From contig NZ_LZKR01000173.1 in assembly GCF_001672915.1 (NCBI RefSeq), positions 1 to 47,759 on the forward strand: 47,759 nt of DNA, written 5' to 3'. The notes beneath the pieces are model-generated. The model was given only the letters and a program-made list of their open reading frames with translations. It was not told the DNA's origin and did not search any database. The DNA is from Mycobacterium sp. 1245805.9 (GTDB taxonomy: Bacteria > Actinomycetota > Actinomycetes > Mycobacteriales > Mycobacteriaceae). This document shows, in pieces, positions 31,995-40,176 of this stretch; position 1 is the stretch's first letter; each line of letters starts with the position of its first letter. The translations under genes were made by a program, and so were the position numbers.

Positions 31995-32876
31995 TCAGCT
32001 CGCCGGCCTGCCGACCATCTTGTGCAGTTCCTCGACCGACCACGGTTCGGCGTCGTGGTGATCGCGGTAGGCGAGCACCCGCGGCGTCGGCCGGTCAAAG
32101 CTGCCGACGAATCCGCCCGCGGCCACGAAGATCTGGCCCGTCACGCCGCGCGACAAGTCGCCGGCGAGATAGGCATAGAGCGGGGCCACAAACGCGGCCG
32201 GGGCGCTGTCGAGCGAGGCTCGCATCGTCACCTCGTCGAGCAGCCCGCGGCGGTGCAGGTCCGCGATGTGCTCTTCGTACTGGGTACCGGTGGACAGCCG
32301 CGTTCGGGCGCCGGGGCACACCACGTTGGCCCGCACGCCGTGGGGTTTCAATTCCGCCGCGATGGCCATGGTCAGCGCGTTGACGGCACCCTTGCCCGCC
32401 GGGTAACCCGTGCCGCCGTAGTCCCCGAGAAACGCCACCGAGCTGGTGTTGACGATCGAACCGTGCCCCTGCGCCGCCATCACGCGGGCCGCGACCCGGC
32501 ACGTGTGAAATGCGGTACCCAGGTGCCCGCTGATCAGGCGGTCGAATTCCTCCGGCGAGATGTTCAGGATCGACGAACCCGCGGGCTCGGCGATCCCGGC
32601 GCAATTGATCAGCGCGTCCAGCCGCCCGTACGTGCCCACGCACGCGTCGACGAGCGCGGTCGCGGTGCGCTCGTCGTCCGCGGCCCCGACCACCGGGGTG
32701 ACGCGTCCCCCGGTGTCCGATATCGCGGCGGCGGTCTCCGCCACGGCGTCGGCGTCGCGCCCGTTGACCACCACGCCGGCGCCCAGGTCGCACAGCAGTT
32801 CGGTGACCGCGCGTCCGATGCCGCGACTCCCGCCCGACACCACCACGCCGCGCCCGTCCAGCATCGGATCAGCCAT
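31995..32876 (-). CDS. SDR family oxidoreductase
   Basis: 293 residues. The NAD(P) site is S-G-G-S-R-G-I-G-R, then N-C-A-G-I, catalytic Ser in N-T-S-S-V-A-F-L, and Y-P-A-G-K (Y-x3-K). The V-V-N-G-R-D segment after strand 2, with Arg, suggests NADP preference. A C-terminal extension beyond the usual G-G-F end reaches L-H-K-M-V-G-R-P. It is transcribed leftward, followed by the flavin monooxygenase after 45 bases, so both may act on the same compound. The substrate is unknown. Confidence 0.9.
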   Translation of the reverse strand: MADPMLDGRGVVVSGGSRGIGRAVTELLCDLGAGVVVNGRDADAVAETAAAISDTGGRVTPVVGAADDERTATALVDACVGTYGRLDALINCAGIAEPAGSSILNISPEEFDRLISGHLGTAFHTCRVAARVMAAQGHGSIVNTSSVAFLGDYGGTGYPAGKGAVNALTMAIAAELKPHGVRANVVCPGARTRLSTGTQYEEHIADLHRRGLLDEVTMRASLDSAPAAFVAPLYAYLAGDLSRGVTGQIFVAAGGFVGSFDRPTPRVLAYRDHHDAEPWSVEELHKMVGRPAS

Positions 32877-33445
32877 CGGCGCGCGCTTCGCAATCCTCCG
32901 AATGCCCTGTGCGAGCGACCTTCTCGCTGGCGATCAATAGTTCGTGCGCGGGCGTCGCAAACATGTGCCGAACAGTACCCAGGCGCGCGGGGAATGAGAA
33001 GCCCGCAACTGAGGCGCGTCCGGGCTATCCCGCCGCGATTGCCCGCACCCGGCCACCCAGCGCCAAGGCGTCTTACAGCGGCGATCAGCGAACTTCCAAA
33101 CATGAACGACAATTCGCTCCCAGGCGGGCTGAGCTGAGCGCGATCGCAGGTGCGCCCGACGGGGCGTATAGTCCTTAGTGAAGTCCGTTTCTGGACAGGT
33201 CGCCGTTTAGCTAAAAGCGGTCAGTCAGCCGCACTGCTGCTGAGTATGGCGTGGCTCCGGCGGAAAACACTCCGGTCACCCCTCGTTGTTGCTGCGTGCG
33301 CTGATCACCGACTTCTCCGGGGCGGATACAGGTGTAGCGGAGGCGACTGTGCGCATATCCTGCGATGCCTCGCTGCACACGACCCAGAAAGTGGGCCAAT
33401 AATGCAAATCCCTTCCCGTACAAATCTTTTCGCGTCGACTAGCCG
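32877..33445. promoter_or_regulatory. 569-base non-coding region upstream of divergent SDR and SigF-like genes
   Basis: No convincing gene is seen; the short reading frames here lack mycobacterial codon bias and have no recognisable product. The right part is relatively AT-rich (CAATAATGCAAATCCC near 33395). A perfect 10-base palindrome TTTAGCTAAA sits at 33206-33215 and a possible -10 box TATAGT at 33167-33172. The region probably holds an extended 5' leader and promoters for the sigma factor gene, or a small RNA. I could not find a typical SigF promoter (GTTT and GGGTAT boxes) that I trust. Confidence 0.5.
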
Positions 33446-34255
33446 ATGACCGGCGTAGCGACGCCCGCCCGACCAACTCGACCAGCCAGAACCCAGACGG
33501 ACGATTCCTACGACGATGTTGTCGAGATGTTCGTGGTGCTGCGCCGGTTGCCCGCGGAATCCCACGAGTACGGCCGGCAGCGCGAACGGATCGTCGCTCG
33601 GTGCCTACCGCTGGCGGACCACGTGGCCAGCCACTTCGCCCGGCGCGGGGAAGGTCTCGACGACCTGACCCAGGTTGCGCGTCTCGGGCTGATGAACGCC
33701 ATCAACCGCTTCGACCCGGACAAGGGGCCCAGCTTCATCGGGTTCGCGGTGCCCACCATGATGGGCGAGGTTCGGCGGTACTTCCGCGACTACAGCTGGG
33801 GCATGCGAGTGCCGCGACGCCTGCGCGAACTGCACGTCCAAATCAGCCGCACCACGAGCGATTTGGCGCAAAAGCTGGGGCGAGCGCCCACCGCCGGTGA
33901 GCTGTCTGCCGTGCTGGAGGTCCCGCGCGAGGAAATCATCGAATGCCTCGTCGCCGGCGATGCCTACCGGCTCGACTCCCTGGATGCGCCCCTTGGCGCC
34001 GACGGCTCGGGCAAGCCCCGCCTGGTGGCCGACGCGGTCGGTGGCGTCGACCCGCAAATCGAGCACATCACCAACCGCGAAGCCGTGCGTGCCATCGTCG
34101 GCGCACTCCCCGAGCGGGAACGTCAGGTGCTGCACATGCGGTTCTTCGAATCGATGACCCAAAGCCAGATCGCCGAGCGGATCGGCGTATCGCAGATGCA
34201 AGTCTCTCGCATCCTGGCCCACACCCTGCGCTGCCTGCGCGACCGGCTGGAGTAG
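33446..34255 (+). CDS. SigF-type (group 3, SigB/SigF/SigG-like) RNA polymerase sigma factor
   Basis: 269 residues. Region 2 has L-P-L-A-D-H-V-A-S-H-F-A-R-R-G-E and D-L-T-Q-V-A-R-L-G-L-M-N-A-I-N-R-F-D, followed by G-F-A-V-P-T-M-M-G-E-V-R-R-Y-F-R-D. Region 3 has L-A-Q-K-L-G-R-A-P-T. Region 4 has L-P-E-R-E-R-Q-V-L-H-M-R-F-F-E-S-M-T-Q-S-Q-I-A-E-R-I-G-V-S-Q-M-Q-V-S-R. It closely resembles mycobacterial SigF, which controls envelope and stress genes, but has a different N-terminus and is probably a paralogue. SigF is normally next to its anti-sigma factor (UsfX/RsbW); none is adjacent here. A lipoprotein gene follows 116 bases later. Confidence 0.9.
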   Translation: MTGVATPARPTRPARTQTDDSYDDVVEMFVVLRRLPAESHEYGRQRERIVARCLPLADHVASHFARRGEGLDDLTQVARLGLMNAINRFDPDKGPSFIGFAVPTMMGEVRRYFRDYSWGMRVPRRLRELHVQISRTTSDLAQKLGRAPTAGELSAVLEVPREEIIECLVAGDAYRLDSLDAPLGADGSGKPRLVADAVGGVDPQIEHITNREAVRAIVGALPERERQVLHMRFFESMTQSQIAERIGVSQMQVSRILAHTLRCLRDRLE

Positions 34256-34371
34256 GTCGCTGGCTACCGGCCCGCCCCGGCAGGACCTTCGGTGACACCC
34301 GGCGATGTACTGTGCGATTCGGGAACGGGTCGACTGTGTCGCCAGAATCAGCCTGGAAGGAGCGGGATGCG

Positions 34372-35004
34372 ATGAGGGTTTCTCGGACGTTTCAGACGAT
34401 GGTCGCCGGCGTTGCGCTGGCCGCGGCGCTGACGGTGGCGGTGGCCGGTTGCGGCAACAAGTCGGGGACCACCACGTCATCGACGTCGAAGCCGGGCGCG
34501 TCCGGCCCGGCGTCGACGACCGGCAGCGCGGCGCCCAGTCCCGCGGCACCGGCAGCCGACTACACGGGGCTGCTGATCAAGGCGACCGATATCAACGCGC
34601 CGATCCAGTTCAACGCCGGCCCCCCGACCAACAACCCGAATGGGCAGCCCGGCGCCGCCATTACCTTCAGCACCGACGACAACAGCCACGTCATCAAGGA
34701 CACGATCCAGGTGCTCGCGGATCCCGGCGCCGCGACGAACGCGCTGAACGCGGCCAAGGGCGCGCAGGGCGGCATCATCAAGAATCCGGCGACGCAACCG
34801 TTCAACGTCGGAACGGGCGGAACGACCGTGTCCGGGAACTCGCCCGACAACTCCAAGGGCGTCTTGGTTCTGCTGTTCACCGAGGGCAAGGCGTTCGTCA
34901 CCCTCGAATTCGACGGCCCGGTCGACTCGCTCCCCCCGCAGGACTTCGTCACCGACGTGGCCCAGAAGCAAGACGATGCCGTGAAGAAGGGGCTCGGCGG
35001 CTGA
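34372..35004 (+). CDS. Secreted lipoprotein
   Basis: 210 residues with a lipoprotein signal: a basic start, a hydrophobic stretch and lipobox V-A-G-C with C27 as the lipidation site. A low-complexity Ser/Thr/Pro/Ala linker (about 30-62) follows, then a folded beta-rich domain from about residue 63 (Y-T-G-L-L-I-K-A-T-D-I-N-A-P to the end). I do not recognise the folded part with certainty. ATG 34372 follows GGAAGGAGCGGG. The DUF2231 membrane protein gene starts 3 bases after its stop, so the two probably form an operon. Confidence 0.88.
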   Translation: MRVSRTFQTMVAGVALAAALTVAVAGCGNKSGTTTSSTSKPGASGPASTTGSAAPSPAAPAADYTGLLIKATDINAPIQFNAGPPTNNPNGQPGAAITFSTDDNSHVIKDTIQVLADPGAATNALNAAKGAQGGIIKNPATQPFNVGTGGTTVSGNSPDNSKGVLVLLFTEGKAFVTLEFDGPVDSLPPQDFVTDVAQKQDDAVKKGLGG

Positions 35005-35007
35005 CGC

Positions 35008-35499
35008 ATGGACGTCGTCAGCGGCCTGCCGGCTCATGCCCTATGGCTGCATCTAGTGGTGGTGCTGGTCCCTCTGACCGCCGTGCTCGAAATCGTGTGC
35101 GGCCTTTGGCGGGCGGCCCGGCGGGGCCAGCTGATGTGGCTCACGCTGGCGCTGGCCACCGCGACGATGGTGATCACGCCCATCACCGTCAACGCCGGAG
35201 AATGGCTCTATGACCTCAGGAAAAAGCCGAGTCCCATCCTGCAGGAGCATGCCGAGCGGGGCAGCACCATGGTCTATTTCGCCGCCGCCATGCTGGTGGT
35301 CGCGGTCGGGCTCGTGGTGCTGCGCGTGGTCGAACGCCGATCCGACAAGCGCCGAGTGGTCGCTCATCTCGTTGTCGCGATAATCGTTCTCGCCGTGGGA
35401 ATCTCGTCGACCATTCAGATCTACCGCACGGGCGACGCGGGCGCCCAATCGGTGTGGGGCGGCGAGATAGCACGGCTGAAGAAGTCCAACGGGACTTAG
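35008..35499 (+). CDS. DUF2231-domain membrane protein
   Basis: 163 residues. The start G-L-P-A-H-A-L-W-L-H-L-V-V-V-L-V-P-L is the DUF2231 signature, with histidines near residues 10 and 15 that could bind a haem or metal. About four transmembrane helices follow: near 15-33, 42-60, 88-105 and 117-135. E-H-A-E-R-G lies between helices 2 and 3. The family is predicted to be a redox or electron-transfer membrane protein; the function is not shown. It starts 3 bases after the lipoprotein stop and converges with the molybdoenzyme gene. Confidence 0.84.
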   Translation: MDVVSGLPAHALWLHLVVVLVPLTAVLEIVCGLWRAARRGQLMWLTLALATATMVITPITVNAGEWLYDLRKKPSPILQEHAERGSTMVYFAAAMLVVAVGLVVLRVVERRSDKRRVVAHLVVAIIVLAVGISSTIQIYRTGDAGAQSVWGGEIARLKKSNGT

Positions 35500-35562
35500 C
35501 CGCGGCACCCATGCGGCGCCCCGCTTCGCCCCGCTCCGGCGCCCTCGCGATCGCCGCGGTTC

Positions 35563-36681
35563 TCAGCCCACGCTGAGTGCGACGCGCGCCCACGCATTGT
35601 TGGCGTACCCGCGCGGGTTCCACAGCGAGGCCGCCGACTCCGGCTGCGTCGCGCCGGTGTCGTCCCAGGCGCGGGCGGTGATGTGCAGCGGCCCGGGCGC
35701 GACGTCGACGACCAGCGACCACGGCCGCCACGACCACTTGCTGACCGCGCGATGCAGGTCGGCCTGGCGCCAGGTGAGTCCGTCGTCGAGGGACACGTCG
35801 ACGCGTTCGAGGCTGCGGCCGTCGCCGGCGATTCCATAGCCGCGGATGGTCAACGGGCCCCGGGACACCCGATCGCCCTCGGTGGGTTCGAGAATGTCGC
35901 AGTTCAGCGCCAACGACGACAACGCGATGCCCTCCCCCGCGGCCGCGGCGTCGGGGTCGCCGTCTGAGGGCAGGATGCGGTAGTCGTGCGCCTGGAAGTA
36001 GTTGTCCGACGGACCCTGTTGCACGGTGACGGCCGTGACCCATTTGACGCTGCGCGCCCCGATGTATCCGGGCACCACCACCCGGACCGGACCGCCGTGG
36101 GCGCGTGGCAGCGGTTCGGAGTTCATCTGCCACGCCAGCAGAACCTCCGGCGCCATCGCCTTACCGAGGGGGATAGAGCCGCCGTAGCGCTGGACGGGCC
36201 GAGCTTCTGCGGCGACGTCCGGCGCTTGGAAAGCCACGTGCAGCCCGTGGCCCTGGCGCGCCCCGGCGGCCGCGAGGACGTCCGCCAGCCGGACACCGCG
36301 CCACTCGGCCGTCGAGATCGCCCCGTGCGCCCACGGATCCTTGCCCGGGATCGGCCGCACCCGCAGCATCTCGGCGCGGCGATTGCCCGCGCAGGCCAGG
36401 GTGGCCACCACATCGTGCTGATCGAATTCGGTCGTGAGCTGCTCATACGTCAGGGTGAGCGGTCTTGTCACCAGCCCGTCGACCGCCAGCTGCCATTGCT
36501 GCGGCGCGATATCGGGGAACGGGCCGTGGTTGCGGGCGTAGAACGCGTCGGTCGGGGTGATGTCGCTGCCGGCCAGTACCGCGGGTGGCGGTTCGGCGTT
36601 GTACGGCAGGCGTCCACGCACGATCATGTCGTCGCGCTTGCCCCACAGCGCCGTGGCCGGGGCGATGGCGCTCGCTGTCAT
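35563..36681 (-). CDS. Sulfite-oxidase-family molybdopterin-dependent oxidoreductase
   Basis: 372 residues. The molybdenum ligand cysteine is in L-A-C-A-G-N-R-R (C97). G-A-R-S-V-K-W lies in the cofactor domain, and F-Y-A-R-N-H-G-P-F-P is typical of the N-terminal part. The C-terminal third (R-G-P-L-T-I-R-G-Y-G-I-A-G-D-G to V-A-L-S-V-G) is the Ig-like dimerisation domain. There is no haem-binding cytochrome b5 domain and no Tat signal visible, so it is probably cytoplasmic and needs a separate electron acceptor. I chose ATG 36681; starts upstream at 36741 overlap the palindromic operator, and one at 36627 is also possible. It is divergent from the LysR gene, which probably controls it. Sulfite is likely but not proven as substrate. 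Confidence 0.88.
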   Translation of the reverse strand: MTASAIAPATALWGKRDDMIVRGRLPYNAEPPPAVLAGSDITPTDAFYARNHGPFPDIAPQQWQLAVDGLVTRPLTLTYEQLTTEFDQHDVVATLACAGNRRAEMLRVRPIPGKDPWAHGAISTAEWRGVRLADVLAAAGARQGHGLHVAFQAPDVAAEARPVQRYGGSIPLGKAMAPEVLLAWQMNSEPLPRAHGGPVRVVVPGYIGARSVKWVTAVTVQQGPSDNYFQAHDYRILPSDGDPDAAAAGEGIALSSLALNCDILEPTEGDRVSRGPLTIRGYGIAGDGRSLERVDVSLDDGLTWRQADLHRAVSKWSWRPWSLVVDVAPGPLHITARAWDDTGATQPESAASLWNPRGYANNAWARVALSVG

Positions 36682-36736
36682 GTAAGCAATCGTTTCGGAG
36701 TTCAGCCGCCGCGACCAGGGGGATGAATTTTGTGGG

Positions 36737-36757
36737 GTCACAAGCTTTACTTGTGAC
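36737..36757. promoter_or_regulatory. Palindromic operator between sulfite-oxidase-like and LysR genes
   Basis: GTCACAAG (36737-36744) and CTTGTGAC (36750-36757) are perfect 8-base arms around CTTTA. It lies in the divergent intergenic region, 46 bases before the LysR start. LysR proteins bind interrupted palindromes of this kind next to their own gene. Confidence 0.75.
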
Positions 36758-36802
36758 CGGTGCGGATCTCACAACGCCGCCTTGTGCCCCCGGAGGATCG
36801 CC

Positions 36803-37744
36803 ATGCCGCTCAGCACCCACATGCCCGACCTGTCCGCATTCGAGATCTTCACAGCGATCGCCCGGACCGGCAGCCTGGCCGCCGCCGGCCGGGAATTCGG
36901 GCTGACACAGCAGGCCATTTCGGCGCGGCTGGCGTCGATCGAGGCGCAAACCGGCATCGCGCTCGTCGTGCGCACCCCGCGCGGGTCGCGGCTGACGCCC
37001 GCCGGAGTCGTCGTCGCCGAGTGGGCGGATCGGCTGCTCGACGTCGCCCAGTACGTCGATGCGGGGTTGGCGTCACTGCGATCCGAAAGGCGCAGGCGCG
37101 CCAAAGTGGCGGCCAGCCTCACGATCGCCGAACAGCTCATGCCGCGCTGGCTGGTATCGCTACAGGTCGCGGCGAGCCGGCTGGGCGCCGCGCCGCCGGA
37201 GGTCATCATGACCGCCACCAACAGCGACCAGGTGATCGCCTCCGTGCGCGAGGGCAAAGCCGATCTCGGATTCATCGAAACCCCATACCCGCCAAAAGGT
37301 CTGCGCAGCCGGGTGGTCGGGCACGACGACCTGGTGCTGATCGTGCCCGCGGACCACAAATGGGCGCAACGCCAGCGACCTGTCACCGCCGCGGAACTGA
37401 GTCAGACTCCCCTGGTGACCCGCGAACCCGGATCGGGGACGCGCGACTCGTTGACCACGGCGCTGCGCCACGCGCTGGGCGACTCGACGCCACAGGCTGA
37501 CCCGGTCCTCGAACTGTCCTCCGCCGCCGCGGTGCGCGCCGCCGTCGTGGCGGGCGCCGGACCCGCCGTGATGAGCCGGCTGGCCGTCGCCGACGACCTG
37601 GCGATCGGACGGCTCCGCACGGTGGAGGTGCCGGAGTTGAACCTGCGACGCCAACTGCGGGCCGTCTGGGTGGGCGGGCGTACACCGGCCGCCGGGGTGG
37701 CGCGGGACCTGCTCTCGCACATCACCAGCGCGCCCGCTGGTTAG
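36803..37744 (+). CDS. LysR-family transcriptional regulator
   Basis: 313 residues. The N-terminal winged helix-turn-helix reads F-E-I-F-T-A-I-A-R-T-G-S-L-A-A-A-G-R-E-F-G-L-T-Q-Q-A-I-S-A-R-L. The effector domain runs from about 95 with the usual R-E-G-K-A-D-L-G-F-I-E and L-V-T-R-E-P-G-S-G-T-R-D patterns. ATG 36803 follows GGAGGATCGCC; an earlier in-frame ATG at 36782 has no such site. It is divergent from the molybdoenzyme, with a perfect palindrome between. G-S-G-T-R-D is seen in LysR proteins that sense small organic or sulfur anions, so it may sense an inducer of the enzyme; that is inference. Confidence 0.9.
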   Translation: MPLSTHMPDLSAFEIFTAIARTGSLAAAGREFGLTQQAISARLASIEAQTGIALVVRTPRGSRLTPAGVVVAEWADRLLDVAQYVDAGLASLRSERRRRAKVAASLTIAEQLMPRWLVSLQVAASRLGAAPPEVIMTATNSDQVIASVREGKADLGFIETPYPPKGLRSRVVGHDDLVLIVPADHKWAQRQRPVTAAELSQTPLVTREPGSGTRDSLTTALRHALGDSTPQADPVLELSSAAAVRAAVVAGAGPAVMSRLAVADDLAIGRLRTVEVPELNLRRQLRAVWVGGRTPAAGVARDLLSHITSAPAG

Positions 37745-37781
37745 CACCCTTGCCCGCGGCTGCACCGTCACATATGTTCCG

Positions 37782-38936
37782 TTGGTGGTGACGAGCGTCA
37801 TTCACGGACACTGCGACGACGCGTTCGACAAGGTCGGGGCCGCGCTGGCCGACAACATCTCCTGCGGAGAAGAAGTCGGCGCGTGCATCGCCATCGACAT
37901 CGACGGGGAAACCGTCGTCGACATCTGGGGCGGCTTCGCCGACGCCGCACGCACGATCCCCTGGGCCGAGGACACCATCGTCAACGTGTGGAGCTCCACC
38001 AAGACGGTCACCAGCCTGGCCGCCCTGATGCTCATCGACCGCGGCCTGATCGAACCGACCGCACCGGTGGCCGAGTACTGGCCGGAATTCGCGGCAAACG
38101 GCAAGCGCGACATCGAGGTTCGCCACATCCTGTCGCACACGTCAGGCGTGTCCGGCTGGGACCTGCCTTTCACCACCGAGGACATGTACGACTGGGAGAA
38201 GGCCACCGCGGCCCTGGCGGCCCAGGCGCCGTGGTGGGAGCCAGGAACCGCCTCGGGGTATCACGCCCATAACCAGGGCCATCTCATCGGTGAACTGATC
38301 CGCCGCGTCGCGGGGCAGTCACTCAAGGAGTTCGTCCGCGACGAAATCGCCGGCCCGCTGGGCGCAGACTTCCAAATCGGTGCGGTGCGAGCCGATTACG
38401 ACCGGATCGCCGAGATCGTTCCGCCGCCGCCCCTCGAGCTGCCACTCGAGGCGCTCCCCGAGGACAGCCCGATGCGCAAGACCTTCAGCGGGCCGCCGCC
38501 CAACGCCGAGGCCGCCAACACGCCGGCCTGGCGCGATGCCGACATGGGCGCCCTGAACGGTCACGGCAACGCACGGTCGCTGGCTGCGATCCTGTCGGTG
38601 ATTTCGTTGGGCGGCAAGGCCCGTGGGGTTCGGCTGCTCAAGCCCGAGACCGTCGAGCTGATCTTCGAAGAGCACGCCAGCGGCGTCGATCTCGTGCTGC
38701 CATCGCCGCTGCGGTGGGGCCTCGGGTACGGCCTTCCCCAAAAGGACGCGCTCCCCTACGTTCCCGACGAGAAGATCTGCTTCTGGGGCGGGTGGGGCGG
38801 CTCGATGGTGTTGATGTGGCCCGACCGGAAGGCCACCGTCTCCTACGTCATGAACAAGATGGGGCCGGGCGTTCTCGGTTCGGACCGCATGGCGATGTAC
38901 GGGAAGTTGATCTTCGACGCGCTCGCGCCGCGCTGA
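37782..38936 (+). CDS. Beta-lactamase-fold serine hydrolase/esterase (class C-like)
   Basis: About 384 residues. The nucleophile motif S-x-x-K is S-S-T-K at about 71-74, and the second motif is Y-H-A-H-N near 170 in place of Y-x-N. H-I-L-S-H-T-S-G-V-S-G-W is typical of the family, and C-terminal F-W-G-G-W-G-G-S takes the K-T-G/H-x-G place. These proteins are usually esterases or peptidases, such as EstB-type enzymes, rather than resistance beta-lactamases. No signal peptide is seen, so it is probably cytoplasmic. The start is uncertain among TTG 37782, GTG 37785 and GTG 37788. It stands alone with a hairpin 2 bases after its stop. Confidence 0.87.
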   Translation: MVVTSVIHGHCDDAFDKVGAALADNISCGEEVGACIAIDIDGETVVDIWGGFADAARTIPWAEDTIVNVWSSTKTVTSLAALMLIDRGLIEPTAPVAEYWPEFAANGKRDIEVRHILSHTSGVSGWDLPFTTEDMYDWEKATAALAAQAPWWEPGTASGYHAHNQGHLIGELIRRVAGQSLKEFVRDEIAGPLGADFQIGAVRADYDRIAEIVPPPPLELPLEALPEDSPMRKTFSGPPPNAEAANTPAWRDADMGALNGHGNARSLAAILSVISLGGKARGVRLLKPETVELIFEEHASGVDLVLPSPLRWGLGYGLPQKDALPYVPDEKICFWGGWGGSMVLMWPDRKATVSYVMNKMGPGVLGSDRMAMYGKLIFDALAPR

Positions 38937-38937
38937 C

Positions 38938-38975
38938 GGTGGGCCCGCCGCGGCGCCGGCATCAACGGGCCCACC
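38938..38975 (+). terminator. Hairpin after the beta-lactamase-fold gene
   Basis: GGTGGGCCCG (38938-38947) and CGGGCCCACC (38966-38975) are perfect 10-base arms around an 18-base loop, starting 2 bases after the stop. Confidence 0.65.
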
Positions 38976-39011
38976 TTCAGCAGGCGAGGGCCGGTTTAGC
39001 GGTGACATAAT

Positions 39012-39037
39012 CCTGCCGCCCAGGCAGGTGACTTTTT
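39012..39037 (+). terminator. Second hairpin with T-tract
   Basis: CCTGCC (39012-39017) and GGCAGG (39023-39028) form a stem with loop GCCCA. TTTTT follows at 39033-39037. This is the only hairpin in the window that looks like a classical intrinsic terminator. It may back up the hairpin at 38938. Confidence 0.6.
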
Positions 39038-39188
39038 GCGGACTGGTAGGCGATGACATCGGTTGTATCGGAACGATGCAGATCCCTTGCAGCGCAGGGG
39101 ATTGTGCGCGGTTGCCGCGGCGGATATGGTCAAGAAGTTCACAGGACAGTCCCAACCCAACCACGGAACTCCAACGAGGGGGTGCACC

Positions 39189-39509
39189 GTGAGACAACCG
39201 GAACTAACCAGCCTCATCGGCCTGCGCGACAGTGACGGCGATCAGCTACACCTCGTTCGCCTCGATCGGGCCAATGGCTCCCGCAGGTATTTGATGGCAA
39301 TCGGTCAGGAGAGGGTGTTCCTGACTCCCGGCGATCTGGATCGGCTGAGCACCGTCATCCGGGGCGAAGTAGGTGGCCGGAATGACGATCTGAAGGCCGC
39401 GTTTAGGCTCCTCGCCCACGCAATCTGGCTCATGATCATCGTCGCGGTGTTGTCGCTGCTCGCGTCCGCACTCACCGGGCCATTGTTTGCCTACCCCTGG
39501 TCGAACTGA
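39189..39509 (+). CDS. Small single-pass membrane protein, function unknown
   Basis: 106 residues. The N-terminal soluble part (L-H-L-V-R-L-D-R, R-R-Y-L-M-A-I-G-Q-E-R-V-F-L-T-P-G-D-L-D-R-L) looks like a small beta-rich domain. A transmembrane helix (A-I-W-L-M-I-I-V-A-V-L-S-L-L-A-S-A-L) lies near 79-96, and a short tail ends at Y-P-W-S-N. The start is GTG 39189, after GAGGGGGTGCACC. An in-frame upstream extension (from 39063) is not supported. I do not recognise the family. It converges with the Ddn-like gene, 7 bases apart. Confidence 0.75.
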   Translation: MRQPELTSLIGLRDSDGDQLHLVRLDRANGSRRYLMAIGQERVFLTPGDLDRLSTVIRGEVGGRNDDLKAAFRLLAHAIWLMIIVAVLSLLASALTGPLFAYPWSN

Positions 39510-39516
39510 GAGCCGG

Positions 39517-39993
39517 TCAGCCGGTCGGCGTGAGCAGAAACAGGCGGAACTGGCGCCCGCCGGCGCGGTCTTGGGCGATCTGATAATTCGGCCAGTGCGC
39601 GACCACCCGGGCCCATGCCTCGGCGCGCTCCTCGCCGCTGAGCAGCCGCACCTTCGCGACGAAACGGTGCCCGCGCCTGCGCACCGTGACCCGTTGCGCC
39701 GCTTTGAGATTCGCCGACCACGACGGGTGCCGGGCGAGGCCCCAGTTGGACCCGACCACGATCAGCGAATCGCCGTCGGGGACGCACTGCACGGTCGCCG
39801 TGCGGGCCAGGCCCGTCTTGCGCCCCGAGGTGGTCACCTGGATGTTGGGCACGCCGGTCAGGTCCAGGACGCCGATGCGCCCGTTGGTGGCGAACCGGAG
39901 GAAGGCTTCGGCCCCCTGGGCGGCCGCTCGCCCCCGCAGGATCAGCCACCGGTATGCCGTCGGGTTTCGCGCCACCCGCTGCAGCGGATTCAC
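39517..39993 (-). CDS. Nitroreductase/deazaflavin (F420)-dependent oxidoreductase family, Ddn-like
   Basis: 158 residues with the Ddn-family pattern V-T-T-S-G-R-K-T-G-L-A-R-T-A-T-V near 53-68, D-S-L-I-V-V-G-S-N-W-G near 74-84, and H-P-S-W-S-A-N-L-K-A near 88-97. W-A-R-V-V-A-H-W-P-N-Y and F-R-L-F-L-L-T-P end the domain. Such split-barrel proteins bind F420H2 and reduce quinones or nitro compounds; some only bind lipids or haem. There is no partner gene. Its start faces away from the TetR/P450 operon, whose first gene starts 183 bases further on. Confidence 0.87.
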   Translation of the reverse strand: MNPLQRVARNPTAYRWLILRGRAAAQGAEAFLRFATNGRIGVLDLTGVPNIQVTTSGRKTGLARTATVQCVPDGDSLIVVGSNWGLARHPSWSANLKAAQRVTVRRRGHRFVAKVRLLSGEERAEAWARVVAHWPNYQIAQDRAGGRQFRLFLLTPTG

Positions 39994-40127
39994 ACGCGTA
40001 CTGTATTCCGGCCCGGGAAACTACGCCGTGACCGACAATCGCCGAGCCGGTAAATCCGCAGGAGAAGTACGAGTGCAGGCCTGCAAAACTTCAGGCTCGG
40101 CGCGTTGTCGGATCTCGGGGGCGCGGC

Positions 40128-40151
40128 GTTAAATAAATTGCTTGATTTAAC
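40128..40151. promoter_or_regulatory. Inverted repeat operator of the TetR/P450 operon
   Basis: GTTAAAT (40128-40134) and ATTTAAC (40145-40151) are perfect 7-base arms 10 bases apart, in a very AT-rich island in GC-rich DNA. The right arm overlaps the likely -35 box, which fits repression by the TetR protein encoded just downstream. Confidence 0.7.
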
Positions 40152-40170
40152 GTGGGGCGCGGTGTTCACT
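40142..40170 (+). promoter_or_regulatory. Putative leaderless promoter of the TetR/P450 operon
   Basis: TTGATT (40142-40147) and TTCACT (40165-40170) are 17 bases apart. The ATG at 40177 follows 6 bases after the -10 box, where transcription would start, and no ribosome site precedes it. Confidence 0.5.
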
Positions 40171-40176
40171 GGGGCG

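Noticed and set aside
37782..38936. A resistance beta-lactamase
   Set aside because: No signal peptide, and the Y-x-N and K-T-G motifs are altered, so an esterase or peptidase of the same fold is more likely.
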